Positions 51,656 to 60,724 are shown, numbered from the stretch's first letter. The stretch is DNA of 64,000 nucleotides from Amycolatopsis albispora (GCF_003312875.1 NZ_CP015163.1:1798001-1862000); one strand, 5' to 3'. A program made the numbers and translations. Notes: generated by a model not told the origin, from the letters alone.

Positions 51656-52468
51656 ATGATCGTGGTGACCGGAGCGACCGGCAACGTGGGGCGCCCGCTG
51701 GTGCGGGCGCTGGCCGACGCGGGCGAGCAGGTGGTCGCGGTGTCACGCGGCAGAACGGCCACGGACGCACCACCAGGAGTGCGCACCCGCCAGGCCGACG
51801 TCCTGCGACCGGAGACCCTGCGGCCCGCGCTCGACGGCGCCTCCGCGTTGTTCCTCCTGACCCCCGGCGGCGTCGAACTGCCCGAGGTCGCCGCGCTGGC
51901 GCGGGACGCCGGGATCCGGCGCGTCGTGCTGCTGTCTTCGCTGGGGGTAGCCACCGGACGGCACTCCCCCGCCACCGAAACCGCCGTCACCGGCACGAGT
52001 CCGGAATGGACGGTCCTGCGCCCGGGAGGCTTCCACAGCAACACCTTCGCCTGGGCCGAGGGCGTGCGCAGCCAGCGGGCGGTCGCCGCGCCCTTCGCCG
52101 AGGTCGCCCTGCCCACCGTCGACCCGGGCGACATCGCCGAGGTCGCCGCCGCGGCGCTCACCCGGCCGGGCCACCACGGCCGGACCTACCTGCTCACCGG
52201 CCCGGCACCGATCACGCCCCGGCAGCAGGCCGCCGCCATCGCGCACGCACTCGGCGAACCGGTGCGCTTCCACGAGCAGACCCGCGCCGAAGCCCGCGAA
52301 CAGCTGCTCGGGTTCATGCCCGAACCCGTCGCCGAGGCCACTTTGGACATTCTCGGCCACCCGCTGCCCGCCGAGCGCGAGGTCAGCCCGGACATCGAAC
52401 GCGTGCTCGGCAGGCCACCACGCGACTTCGCCGGCTGGGCCGCGCGGAACGTGGTGGCGTTCAAATGA
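51656..52468 (+). CDS. NmrA-like NAD(P)-binding oxidoreductase, second
   Basis: A 270-residue atypical SDR: MIVVTGATGNVGRPLVRAL, SALFLLTPGG, RVVLLSSLGVATG, WTVLRPGGFHSNTFAWAEG and DPGDIAEVAAAAL. It is likely a quinone- or NADPH-dependent reductase or redox sensor, as common with HxlR partners. ATG 51656 has AAGGAG upstream. The next gene starts within its stop (ATGA). Confidence 0.9.
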   Translation: MIVVTGATGNVGRPLVRALADAGEQVVAVSRGRTATDAPPGVRTRQADVLRPETLRPALDGASALFLLTPGGVELPEVAALARDAGIRRVVLLSSLGVATGRHSPATETAVTGTSPEWTVLRPGGFHSNTFAWAEGVRSQRAVAAPFAEVALPTVDPGDIAEVAAAALTRPGHHGRTYLLTGPAPITPRQQAAAIAHALGEPVRFHEQTRAEAREQLLGFMPEPVAEATLDILGHPLPAEREVSPDIERVLGRPPRDFAGWAARNVVAFK

Positions 52469-53292
52469 GCGAGATCCTGTTCCACCGCGAAACCGGCACC
52501 GGCGCCCCGATCGTGTTCCTCCACGGCAACCCCACGTCGTCCCACCTGTGGCGGCACGTGCTGCCCGCGGTCGGCGGCCCGGGGCGGCGGCTGGCCCCCG
52601 ACCTGATCGGCATGGGCGAATCCGGCAAGCCGCCCATCGACTACAGCTTCGACGACCACGCCCGCCACCTCGACGCCTGGTTCGACGCACTGCACCTCGA
52701 CGAGGTGGTGCTCGTCGGCCACGACTGGGGTGGCGCGCTGGCCTTCGACTGGGCCGCCCGCCACCCAGGGCGGGTGCGCGGCATCGCCTTCACCGAGACC
52801 ATCGTCAAGCCGATGACCTGGGCCGAATTCCCCGAAGCCGGCCGCGAACTGTTCCGCACCATCAAGGCCCCGGGCGCGGGCGAGGAACTGATGCTCGACC
52901 GGAACCTGTTCATCGAAAGCCTGTCCGGCCTCGCCGAAGCCGATTTCGACGCCTACCGCAGGCCGTACCCGACCCGCGAATCCCGTTTGCCGCTGCTGCA
53001 CTGGGCCCGGATGATGCCGCTGGACGGCGAGCCTGCCGACGTCGTCGCCCGGGTCGAGCGGTACGACGAGTGGCTCGCGACCACCCCGGAGGTGCCGAAG
53101 CTGCTGCTGACCTTCCAGCCCGGCTACGGCACCATGCTCACCCCGGAGCTGATCGCCTGGTGCGCCGAGCACATCGCCGGGCTCGACATCGTCGCGCACG
53201 ACCTCGTCGCCGGGCACCACACCCCGGAGGACCAGCCGGAGGCGGTCGCCGCCACCATCACGGCCTGGCTGGACAAGCACCAGCTCAGGTGA
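52465..53292 (+). CDS. Haloalkane dehalogenase-type alpha/beta hydrolase
   Basis: A 275-residue hydrolase with the layout of haloalkane dehalogenases (DhaA/LinB): HGNPTSSHLWR with Asn22 of the halide site, nucleophile Asp87 and Trp88 in GHDWGG, Glu111 in FTETIVKPMTW as acid, and His252 near AGHHTPEDQP. The family replaces halide by hydroxyl via an aspartyl ester. The full pentad is present, so activity on alkyl halides is plausible, though ester or epoxide substrates are not excluded. It is translationally coupled to the NmrA-like gene and probably induced through HxlR. Confidence 0.83.
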   Translation: MSEILFHRETGTGAPIVFLHGNPTSSHLWRHVLPAVGGPGRRLAPDLIGMGESGKPPIDYSFDDHARHLDAWFDALHLDEVVLVGHDWGGALAFDWAARHPGRVRGIAFTETIVKPMTWAEFPEAGRELFRTIKAPGAGEELMLDRNLFIESLSGLAEADFDAYRRPYPTRESRLPLLHWARMMPLDGEPADVVARVERYDEWLATTPEVPKLLLTFQPGYGTMLTPELIAWCAEHIAGLDIVAHDLVAGHHTPEDQPEAVAATITAWLDKHQLR

Positions 53293-53737
53293 GGAAGGAC
53301 CGGCCCAGCGGCGTGAGCGCGTAGTGCACCGTGCGGCCGGTGCGCTCGCGCTCGACCAGCCCGTTCTCCAGCAGGACCCGCAGGTGGTGCGACACCGCGC
53401 TCGGCGTCACCCCGAGCGCGGCCGCCAGGTCCGTGGTGGTCGCGGGCGTGTGCAAGGCGGCCAGCAGCCCGGCACGCGCCCGCCCCAGCAGGCGGACCGC
53501 ACCAGGGCCCGGCGGGGTCTCGGCCATGCCCAGCACACCGAGGCCCCGCGCCGGGTACCGGATCGTGGTCCGCGTGGCCGTGTTCCGCTTGACCAGCACG
53601 TTCGACGGCCCCAGCGCCAGCGGCATGAGCACCAGGCCGCCGGGCGCGAGGCGCACCTGCCCGGTCCCGGTGACGATCAACCGGCCACCCGAGAACCGCA
53701 GGCCGCGGTGCAACCCTGCCCTGCACCTCGACGCCAC
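53285..53737 (-). pseudogene. 5'-truncated ArsR-type regulator
   Basis: The 150 codons encode the C-terminal part of a longer actinobacterial winged-helix protein: RLIVTGTGQVRLAPGGLVLMPLALGPSNVLV, then the ArsR unit TTTDLAAALGVTPSAVSHHLRVLLENGLVERERTGRTVHYAL. Relatives have a much longer N-terminal domain. Here homology stops at about 53720, where a rightward gene remnant begins, so the 5' half has been deleted with its promoter. Confidence 0.65.
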
Positions 53738-53905
53738 CGGCTACGTCCTGCTGCTCACCGCCGCCGCGATTGGCGGCGTGCTCACCGCGATCGGACTCAG
53801 TCTGGACGCAACAAAGCACCAGGCGCTCGGCTGGGGACTGATGCCACTGGGCGCGCTGGCGGGCGGGTGCTCGCCCTGCCCGCGCTCAGGCGTCAGGACA
53901 CGTGA
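53724..53905 (+). pseudogene. 3' remnant of a small membrane protein gene
   Basis: About 60 codons: HLDATGYVLLLTAAAIGG, then another hydrophobic stretch (WGLMPLGALAG) and, after a shift of frame near 53870, VLALPALRRQDT and a stop at 53905. There is no start or promoter; it abuts the truncated ArsR-type gene head-on. Confidence 0.5.
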
Positions 53906-54855
53906 CGCAACCGCCGGAAGCAGAACCAGCCCAGCAGCCCCGAGCCCACCAGGAACAACGCGGTTTCCAGCCACTGCAACGGCCAGAACCGCGCCGCCGG
54001 CTGGTAGCGCAGCCGCTGCTGGTAGCCGAGTTCGGACAGCTGCGCGAAGCACGCGTGACTGCGTTCGAAATCGGGCAGCGCACCCGGGCGCGGCGCCGAC
54101 GGCACGCAACCCCGCACCAGCTCCGGCAGCGAACCGACCACGCCGCCCCGCGCGTCCACGGTCTCCTCGGACACCACCCACGCCCCAGCCGGGCGCACCA
54201 CCCGCAGCGCGATGGGGCCGTCGTGCTCGTCGACCCGCACCCCTTCGATGTTCTCCGCGCTCAGCGCCACGGCCTGCTCGGTCACCGGCAGCAGGTGCGG
54301 GCGCACCACCAGCGGCACCACCACCTGCACGGCCGCGAAAACCACCAAGGTCACCGCCATCGCCGCCACCGTCCGGCGCAGCACCAACCCCGCCGCGACG
54401 CCCAGCACGAACGCGAAAACGGCATAACCCACCGGCGTGATCCCGCGCGCGGCGAACATCGCCACGTCGATGCGCGCCACGACGGTGCTGTCCGGCGCCC
54501 CGGCCATGGCATCGACCGGCGCCGCCCACCAGCTGACCACCGCGCTGAGCAACCCCGCCGCCAGCGCCGCCGCCACCGCGCCCAGCCCCAGCTTGACCGC
54601 CAGCCACCGCCCCCGCGTCACGCCCTGGTTCCACACCAGCTTGTGCGTGCCCGCCTCCAGTTCCCGCGTGATCAGCGGAACGCCCCAGAACGCGCCGATC
54701 GCCGCGGGCAGCAGGTAGAGCGCGAACTGCCCGCCCCGGTAGAGCAGTTCGTCGTCGTTGCGGCCCGCGAACAGCAACACCGCCGCGATCGCCGCGAGCG
54801 CGACGTACAGCAGCGCCAGCGGCAGGCGGAACTGGCGCCAGGCCAGCCAGGTCAT
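53893..54855 (-). CDS. ABC transporter permease
   Basis: A 320-residue integral membrane protein with six hydrophobic segments (residues about 13-33, 42-60, 88-110, 138-158, 170-190 and 295-312), and ELEAGTHKLVWNQGVTRGRW after the second, typical of ABC-2-like export permeases found with a YtrA-type regulator. ATG 54855 starts MTWLAWRQFRLPLALLY and overlaps the ATPase stop by 4 nt. Confidence 0.88.
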   Translation of the reverse strand: MTWLAWRQFRLPLALLYVALAAIAAVLLFAGRNDDELLYRGGQFALYLLPAAIGAFWGVPLITRELEAGTHKLVWNQGVTRGRWLAVKLGLGAVAAALAAGLLSAVVSWWAAPVDAMAGAPDSTVVARIDVAMFAARGITPVGYAVFAFVLGVAAGLVLRRTVAAMAVTLVVFAAVQVVVPLVVRPHLLPVTEQAVALSAENIEGVRVDEHDGPIALRVVRPAGAWVVSEETVDARGGVVGSLPELVRGCVPSAPRPGALPDFERSHACFAQLSELGYQQRLRYQPAARFWPLQWLETALFLVGSGLLGWFCFRRLRHVS

Positions 54856-55727
54856 CGCACCACCCGCAACACCGGTCGGGCGGGCGCGCCCAGGTACGCC
54901 AGCACCAGATCCTCCAGGCCCGGCTTCCCGACCGTCCACACCGGATCGAGCACCGGCGCTTCGGTCCGCACCAGCACCGTGGTCTGGCGCTCGGTGTGGC
55001 TGGCCGAGATGACCTCCTGATCCGCGGGCAGCGTGCCGACGTCACGGCGCGGGCCGGTCAGCCGGTGATGCGTGGCGAGCAGTTCGTCCAGCTCCCCGGC
55101 CAGCCGGACCCGGCCGCCGACGAGCACCACCAGGTGGTCGCACACCCGCTCCAGATCCGAGACCAGGTGCGAGGACAGCACCACGCTGAGCCCGTGCTCG
55201 GCCACCGCCGCCATCAGGTCGCGCAGGAACTCACGCCGCGCCAGCGGATCGAGCGCGGCGACCGGCTCGTCGAGCAGCAGCAGCTCGGGCCGCTTCGCGA
55301 TGCCGAGGGTGAGCGCGAGCTGCGCCCGGTGACCAGCGGACAACCGTCCCGCCCGCTGCGCGGGATCCAGCCCGATCCGGCCGATCCGCTCCGCGGCCAG
55401 CGCGGCGTCCCAGCGCGGGTTCAGCTTCGCGCCGAGGCGCAGGTGCTCGTCAACGGTCAGCGTCGGGTAGACCGGCGCGTTCTGCGCGACGAACCCGACC
55501 TTCGCCAGCTGCTCCGGCCCGCTGCCCGGCACCCCGCCACACACCTCGATCGTGCCGGTGCTCGGCTCCAGCAGGCCCGCGGCGAGATTGAGCAGCGTGG
55601 ACTTGCCCGCCCCGTTCGGCCCGACCAGCCCGGTCACGTGCCCGGCCGGGATGTCCAGCTCGCACCCTTCCAGCGCCGGGCGCCCCCGGTACGCCTTGCC
55701 GAGACCGCGCGCCCGCAACACGGTCAC
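54852..55727 (-). CDS. ABC transporter ATPase
   Basis: A 291-residue ATPase: Walker A GPNGAGKST, Q-loop VAQNAPVYPTLT, signature LSAGHRAQLALTLGI (an AGHR variant of SGGQ), Walker B ELLLLDEPVAALDP and H-loop SSHLV. The signature lacks the usual Gly-Gly but keeps the Ser. It forms a GntR-ATPase-permease operon with 4-nt overlaps throughout; such YtrA-type operons respond to cell-wall antibiotics in Bacillus. Confidence 0.93.
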   Translation of the reverse strand: MTVLRARGLGKAYRGRPALEGCELDIPAGHVTGLVGPNGAGKSTLLNLAAGLLEPSTGTIEVCGGVPGSGPEQLAKVGFVAQNAPVYPTLTVDEHLRLGAKLNPRWDAALAAERIGRIGLDPAQRAGRLSAGHRAQLALTLGIAKRPELLLLDEPVAALDPLARREFLRDLMAAVAEHGLSVVLSSHLVSDLERVCDHLVVLVGGRVRLAGELDELLATHHRLTGPRRDVGTLPADQEVISASHTERQTTVLVRTEAPVLDPVWTVGKPGLEDLVLAYLGAPARPVLRVVR

Positions 55728-56116
55728 GCGATGTCCTCTGTGGACACCGCGTGGAAGGTGTCGGCGAACAGGGCTTCGATGCTCTCGTCGTCCAGCCCCG
55801 CCCGCCGCGCCTTGGCCAGCCAGCGCCGCAGGTCCTGCCGCAACGGGCCCAGCGCGGCGGGCGAAGCGCCGGACAGCGTGGCCGTGACGAACGTGCCCAC
55901 CCCGGGCCGCGCCGCGACCAGCCCGTCGTGCTCGAGTTCGCGGTAGGCCTTGAGCACCGTGTTCGGATTGATCGCCAGCGCCGCCACCACGTCCTTGACC
56001 TTCGGCAGCTGGTCACCCTCGGCCAGCAGGCCCAGGCGCAGCGCGTGCCGGACCTGCCGCACGATCTGCTGGTACGGCGACAGCCCCGACCGGCCGTCCA
56101 GGTGGAACTCCAGCAC
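55724..56116 (-). CDS. GntR-family (YtrA-type) regulator
   Basis: A 130-residue short GntR protein: LSPYQQIVRQVRHALRLGLLAEGDQLPKVKDVVAALAINPNTVLKAYRELEHDGLV, with a short C-terminal dimer arm. This size and sequence mark the YtrA subgroup, which represses the ABC operon it heads. A palindrome lies 17 bp before its start. Confidence 0.93.
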   Translation of the reverse strand: MLEFHLDGRSGLSPYQQIVRQVRHALRLGLLAEGDQLPKVKDVVAALAINPNTVLKAYRELEHDGLVAARPGVGTFVTATLSGASPAALGPLRQDLRRWLAKARRAGLDDESIEALFADTFHAVSTEDIA

Positions 56117-56132
56117 CCCGGGCCTCCATTCC

Positions 56133-56146
56133 GCTAGTTACCTAGC
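56133..56146. promoter_or_regulatory. Candidate YtrA-type operator
   Basis: GCTAG-TTAC-CTAGC, a 5-bp perfect inverted repeat just upstream of the GntR-ABC operon. It sits where it would overlap the promoter. Confidence 0.55.
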
Positions 56147-56172
56147 ACAATAGCGGCAGCGGGCCGGGCCGC

Positions 56173-56844
56173 TCAGCCGGTGACCGAGCTGATCCAGTCC
56201 CGGTAGGCGCCGACGTGGGTGTACTGGCAGCTGGTGCTGTTGCCGGTGGACAGCACCCCGACCTGGACGCCGTCGGCGGTGAACATCGGGCCACCGGAAT
56301 CCCCGCTGCCGCACACCCCGTTGACGCGCTCGCCGTTGATCGCGCGGCCGTCGTAGGCGTCGGCCGCGGCCACGTCGGTCACCTTCAGCTGCGCGTTCTT
56401 CAGCCGTGGCGACTGCTGGCCGCTACCGGTGTCACCCCAGCCGTGAATGGTCACCGTGTCCCCCTCGGCCACCGCGTCGAGATCGCCGAGGGAAACCGCG
56501 GGCGCCTGCACCGGCTCGGCGAGTTTCACCAGCGCCAGATCGGCATTCTCGTGCAGGGTCACCCCGTTCGGAGCGGCATCGACGTAGGTGCCTTTCGCGT
56601 GCTCGACATTTCCGACGCGGAAACCCCATTGGTGATTTCCGCCGATGCAGTGCCGTGCGGTGAGAATCCACTCGGGACCGAGCACGGTGGCGGTGCAGTA
56701 ACCGTCGGCACCGTCCTGGTAAAGGCGAGCCGACCACGGCGCCGACGCGGTGAACTCACCGTCGACGATCGCCTGTGCGGGCGTGGAAAGGCCGAGCAGC
56801 GCGGCCGGAACGAGCGCGGTGACCCGTGCGGTGACAGAACGCAT
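56173..56844 (-). CDS. Secreted trypsin-like serine protease
   Basis: A 223-residue S1 protease. A signal peptide (cleavage after AQA) is followed by a very short pro-region and IVDGEFT in the IVGG position. Catalytic residues are His in LTARHC, Asp in ENADLALV and Ser in GDSGGP; an Asp six residues before the Ser is absent (VCGSGDSGGP), so the specificity is not clearly tryptic. Two cysteine pairs are visible. ATG 56844 is preferred over an upstream TTG. Confidence 0.9.
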   Translation of the reverse strand: MRSVTARVTALVPAALLGLSTPAQAIVDGEFTASAPWSARLYQDGADGYCTATVLGPEWILTARHCIGGNHQWGFRVGNVEHAKGTYVDAAPNGVTLHENADLALVKLAEPVQAPAVSLGDLDAVAEGDTVTIHGWGDTGSGQQSPRLKNAQLKVTDVAAADAYDGRAINGERVNGVCGSGDSGGPMFTADGVQVGVLSTGNSTSCQYTHVGAYRDWISSVTG

Positions 56845-56940
56845 GGACGCCAACGCTAATGGCGGTCACCCGGAAGCGGCACCTGCGAAAGTCGGGTCCT
56901 GTTTCATCAGGAATTCATCGGTGCTCGCTACTTTCGGCCG

Positions 56941-57597
56941 ATGACAAAAAGACAAAAGGCAGCGATCGCGCTGGCCGGCCTGCTCGCGGCGACGGGACTT
57001 TCCGTGGCGAGCGGTCCGGTCGCGCAGGCCGAAGCCCCGTGCGAGGGCACTTACACGATCGTGGTCGGCGGCACCGGCAGCAGGCCGTGGAACGACGGTT
57101 TCACCGGCAACATCCAGCAGCACGTCGGCTACCCGACCGACATCCCCAACGGCGCCAGCGCGCGGGCCGGGGTCAACGAGCTGAACCGGCTGCTGCGCGA
57201 CCAGCGCAACCTCTGCCCCGGCCAGCACGCCAAGGCCGTCGGGTACTCGCTCGGCGCGGCCGTGGTGCACATCTGGGTGACCGAGAACTGGCAGACCTTC
57301 GGCAACGTCAACGCCGTGCTGATCGCCGACCCCAAGCGGCAGGCCCCGCCCGGCCTCAACGGCGGCAGCGTGCCCTTCGGCGGTATCGTCGGCTACCCGC
57401 TGGCCGGCGCCGACCGGTACTTCGGCAACGTGCCGGTGAAGTCGATCTGCCACTGGGACTACGTCTGCGACGAGTCCGCCGGGATCTGGACCTATCCGAA
57501 CAACCACATGTACAACTACCCGAACGACTGGAACGTCGACCACCACAACGACACCGCGCACGAGCAGTGGTTCAACGGGGCGTGGCACCCCTGGTGA
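56941..57597 (+). CDS. Secreted PE-PPE/cutinase-like hydrolase
   Basis: A 218-residue exported protein. The signal peptide ends after AQA (residue 30). The mature part has the elbow GYSLGAAVV, LIADPKRQAPPG and a C-terminal His region (NDTAHEQW), matching the PE-PPE and cutinase-like serine hydrolases of mycobacteria and relatives. Substrates are probably esters or lipids. It is divergent from the protease, with 96 bp between. Confidence 0.82.
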   Translation: MTKRQKAAIALAGLLAATGLSVASGPVAQAEAPCEGTYTIVVGGTGSRPWNDGFTGNIQQHVGYPTDIPNGASARAGVNELNRLLRDQRNLCPGQHAKAVGYSLGAAVVHIWVTENWQTFGNVNAVLIADPKRQAPPGLNGGSVPFGGIVGYPLAGADRYFGNVPVKSICHWDYVCDESAGIWTYPNNHMYNYPNDWNVDHHNDTAHEQWFNGAWHPW

Positions 57598-58174
57598 GTG
57601 CGCGCGCGCCGTTCTCCGCCTGCGCGGCCAGGTCCTCGAGCCGGTAGCGCCCGGCGGCGAACAGCCCGTTGCGATAGAGCGCCGCGTAACCGTGCGCGAG
57701 CGCGATGAGATTCCCCACGAGTTCAAGGGTTTCCGGCTTGCTCCGCGCGCCGGTCGCCTCCGCGAGCCCGGTGAACAGGTCCATCAGCTCCCGCCCGGCC
57801 GTGGCCAGTTCCTCGTCCCGCAGCGCGGCCAGTTCCGCCGCGTAGATGACGTCGAACCCGGCGCCGCGGCCGACCGCGAACCGCAGGTAGGCCGAGCCCG
57901 CCGCGGCGAACCGGTCGGCGGGATCGGCACCGGCGGCGTCGGTCGCGGCCCGGACGGCCTCGGTGAGTTCGCGGGCCGCGGCGGTGGCGACCGCGGCGAG
58001 CAGGTGGTCGCGGTCGCGGAAGTGCCGGTAGGGCGAGGCCGTGCTGATCCCGAGGCGCCGGGCGACCTGCGCCACGGAAAACGACGGCAGCCCCTGCTCG
58101 GCGAGCAGTTCGAAGCTGGTGCGGACCAGCGCGGCGGGCAGGTCACCGTGGTGGTACCCGCGCCTGCCAGCCAT
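57572..58174 (-). CDS. TetR-family repressor, second
   Basis: A 200-residue TetR regulator: GYHHGDLPAALVRTSFELLAEQGLPSFSVAQVARRLGISTASPYRHFRDRDHLLAAV, then a ligand domain with TetR_C-like YAALYRNGLF. ATG 58174 has GGAGG upstream. It is divergent from an SDR gene with a long perfect inverted repeat between them. Its 3' end overlaps the convergent hydrolase gene by 26 bp. Confidence 0.93.
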   Translation of the reverse strand: MAGRRGYHHGDLPAALVRTSFELLAEQGLPSFSVAQVARRLGISTASPYRHFRDRDHLLAAVATAAARELTEAVRAATDAAGADPADRFAAAGSAYLRFAVGRGAGFDVIYAAELAALRDEELATAGRELMDLFTGLAEATGARSKPETLELVGNLIALAHGYAALYRNGLFAAGRYRLEDLAAQAENGARALTRGATPR

Positions 58175-58190
58175 CCCGCCTCCTTGACCG

Positions 58191-58238
58191 CCATGTGATA
58201 GCCCTCGTACATTAGCAAGCGATAGGGCTATCACATGG
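58191..58238. promoter_or_regulatory. 15-bp inverted-repeat operator (TetR/SDR)
   Basis: CCATGTGATAGCCCT (58191-58205) and its exact complement (58224-58238) around 18 bp, filling the 73-bp divergent gap. Each arm sits close to one start codon, so one repressor could close both promoters. Confidence 0.8.
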
Positions 58239-58247
58239 AGGATTCGC

Positions 58248-58979
58248 ATGCTGGACGGCAAAGTTGTGGCGATCACCGGCGCGAGCAGCGGCATCGGAGC
58301 CGCGATCGCGGCGGTGCTGGCCGGACGCGGCGCGAAGGTGGTGCTCGGCGCGAGGCGGGCCGAACGCCTCGAAGCACTGGCGGCCCGCATCATCGCCGAC
58401 GGCGGTGACGTGGCCTGGACGGTGACCGACGTCCGGAGACGCGCCGACCTGCACGGGCTCGTCGACCTGGCACGCAGCCGCTACGGGCGGCTGGACGTGC
58501 TCGTCGGCAACGCCGGGATCATGCCCGTCTCACCGCTCGACGAACTGCGCGTCGACGAGTGGGACGACATGGTCGACGTCAACATCAAGGGCATCCTGCA
58601 CGGGATCGGCGCGGCGCTGCCGGTGTTCCGCGCGCAGGGGGCCGGGCAGTTCGTGCACATCGCCTCCACGTCCGGGCACCGGACCGTGCCGGGGCAGGCG
58701 GTCTACTCGGGCACCAAGTTCGCGGTGCGGGCCATCTCCGAGGGCCTGCGCCAGGAAGCCGGCCCCGACCTGCGGGTGACCATCGTTTCGCCGGGCATCA
58801 CGCACACCGAGTTCTCCCGGACGATGGAGAGCCCGGACCTGCGCGCGCGACTGGTCGAACTGCGGGACAGGATCGCGATGCCCCCGGAGGCGGTCGCCCG
58901 TGCTGTCGCCTACGCCATCGAGCAACCGGCCGACATCGACCTCAACGAGGTGATCATCCGCCCCACGGCTCAGGCCTGA
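58248..58979 (+). CDS. Short-chain dehydrogenase, TetR-controlled
   Basis: A 243-residue classical SDR: VAITGASSGIGAAIAAVL, NAGIMPVSPLDEL, catalytic Ser in IASTSGHRTV and YSGTKFAV, and a C-terminal IDLNEVIIRPT, which resembles the YdfG/serine-dehydrogenase-like group. Substrate is unknown. GGAGG precedes ATG 58248. It ends 10 bp inside the convergent epimerase gene. Confidence 0.92.
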   Translation: MLDGKVVAITGASSGIGAAIAAVLAGRGAKVVLGARRAERLEALAARIIADGGDVAWTVTDVRRRADLHGLVDLARSRYGRLDVLVGNAGIMPVSPLDELRVDEWDDMVDVNIKGILHGIGAALPVFRAQGAGQFVHIASTSGHRTVPGQAVYSGTKFAVRAISEGLRQEAGPDLRVTIVSPGITHTEFSRTMESPDLRARLVELRDRIAMPPEAVARAVAYAIEQPADIDLNEVIIRPTAQA

Positions 58980-59937
58980 GCGAGCCAGGCGTCCTCGGCC
59001 GTGTAGTCGAAATCGGGGAAGCGGTGTGGTGACGCCATGAGCCAGCGCAGTTCCTCCCGCACGGTGGCCGCGTAGTCGCCGACGGGCCGGTAGCCGAGTG
59101 CGTGCGCGGCGCTCATGTCGAGCACGATCGGCGGCACGCGATCCCACGGATGGCGGCCGAGTTCGGCGGCGCGTTGTCGTCCAGCAGCACCTCCCGCCAG
59201 CGGTGCCCGGCCTCGGCGGCGACGATCCGGGCGATAGCGAGCCCGTCCGGGGCGTCGGGGTCGGCGGCGTTGAGCACACGCGCGCCGGGCTGGTCCGCCA
59301 CCACGGCGACCAGCGCCGCGAGGTTCACCGCCGCCGACGGCTGGTCGGCGCCCCGGCCGCGGCGGGCCAGCAGCACCGCGGGCCGCCGGTCCAGCGCGCG
59401 CTTGACGAAGTACCACTCCCGCGGCGGCGACGCGCCTTCGCCGTGCACCTTCGACGGACGCAGCACGGTCACCGGCAGCCCGCTGTCCAGCAGCGTCCGC
59501 TCGGCGGCGACCTTGTTGGGCCCGTAGCCTTCCGCGGAGTCGTAGGGCATGGTGCCGGGCGGCAGCGTCGGCTGCCGCTCGGTGACCGGCCCGGCGAACC
59601 GGGGCGCCTCGGCGGAGTTCGCGTGGCGGCCCTCGTCGTCGCGGTAGACGGCCTTGCTGGAGATCATCACCGTCGAGGTCGCGTGGCGGGCCAGCGGCAG
59701 CAACGCCTCCGCGTGCGCGGCGGTGAAACACGTGCAGTCAACGAGCAAATCCACGCCGGTGCCCAGCGGATCACCGCGCCCCGCCTGGTGGAATCGAACC
59801 CCGGCCGCCGCCAACCCCGGCGGCATACGACCAGGGTCCCGGCCGGTGACGTCCACCCGCCAGCCATCGGCCACCAGCCGCCGCGCCACCGCCCGGCCGA
59901 GACAACCGGTACCGCCGAGGATCAGCGCCCGCCTCAT
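58970..59937 (-). pseudogene. NAD-dependent epimerase/dehydratase-like gene with a frameshift
   Basis: The first 258 codons (59937 to about 59165) encode LILGGTGCLGRAVARRLV, MISSKAVY, PYDSAEGYGPNKVAAER and LRPSKVHG, an extended SDR. The natural end (HPWDRVPPIVLDMSAAHALGYRPVGDYAATV, to TAEDAWLAQA) is in the next frame. One missing base, or two extra, in the GC run at about 59161-59175 explains this. Unrepaired, the protein would end with a 10-residue wrong tail near 59113. ATG 59937 follows a run of G (poly-C on +). It may be a true mutation or a sequencing error. Confidence 0.75.
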
Positions 59938-60055
59938 CACCACCCCCCCCCCGGCTCAGCCTAGGGGGTGCGCCGGTGGTTTTGCCGATGCCGCGGCGGT
60001 GGGCGCGCCTGCCACCATCGGCCGCAGCCCGTCACAGCGAGCACCTGGAGCACCG

Positions 60056-60724
60056 ATGCGCCTACGAATCGCGGCGACCTGCCTGGCCGCACTGGCCACC
60101 CTGCTCGGCGCGGCACCGTCGGCGGCCGAGCCCGCCGGGCGGGAGCCGATCGTGTTCGTGCACGGGTTGTTCGGCTCGCCCGCGAACTTCGACACGATGT
60201 CCCTGCGCTTCCGCCTCAGCGGCTACCCCGCCAGCGAACTGGTCGCCTTCTCCTACAACTCCACCGGTTCCCTCACCACCGCGGCGAACCAGCTCGCCAC
60301 CACCATCCAGCAAACCCTCGCCGCCACCGGTGCGCGGAAGGTCGACCTGGTCACCCACTCGCTCGGCGGCCTGCCGTCGCGCTGGTGCGTCAAGTTCCTC
60401 GGCGGCACGGCCACCGTGGACGACTGGATCTCACTCGGCGGCCCGAACCAGGGCGGCGCGCCCGGCACCTGCCCCGCGCCCGGCACCACCGCGTGCGACC
60501 AGGCCACCCAGGGCTCGGCGTTCCTGGCGCAGCTCAACGGCGGCGACCCCACCCCCGCCCCGGTCGCCCACACCACCTTCGCCTCGCCCTGCGACACCGT
60601 GGTCGACGAAGACTGGACCACTTTGGACGGTGCCACCCACGTAGACGTCGGCTGCGTCAGCCATTTCGACCTGGTCTCCGACCGCGGCGTGTTCACCGGC
60701 GTCCGTCAGGCGGTGACCGGCTGA
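60056..60724 (+). CDS. Secreted class I.7/2-type lipase
   Basis: A 222-residue exported lipase: signal peptide (cleavage after SAA), PIVFVHGLFGSPANFDTM, nucleophile Ser in THSLGG, LGGPNQGG, and catalytic Asp/His near CDTVVDED and CVSHFDLVSD. Four cysteines suggest two disulfides. It is of the compact alpha/beta lipase class typical of Streptomyces and Bacillus. ATG 60056 has CTGGAG upstream. It overlaps the next convergent gene by 19 bp. Confidence 0.9.
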   Translation: MRLRIAATCLAALATLLGAAPSAAEPAGREPIVFVHGLFGSPANFDTMSLRFRLSGYPASELVAFSYNSTGSLTTAANQLATTIQQTLAATGARKVDLVTHSLGGLPSRWCVKFLGGTATVDDWISLGGPNQGGAPGTCPAPGTTACDQATQGSAFLAQLNGGDPTPAPVAHTTFASPCDTVVDEDWTTLDGATHVDVGCVSHFDLVSDRGVFTGVRQAVTG

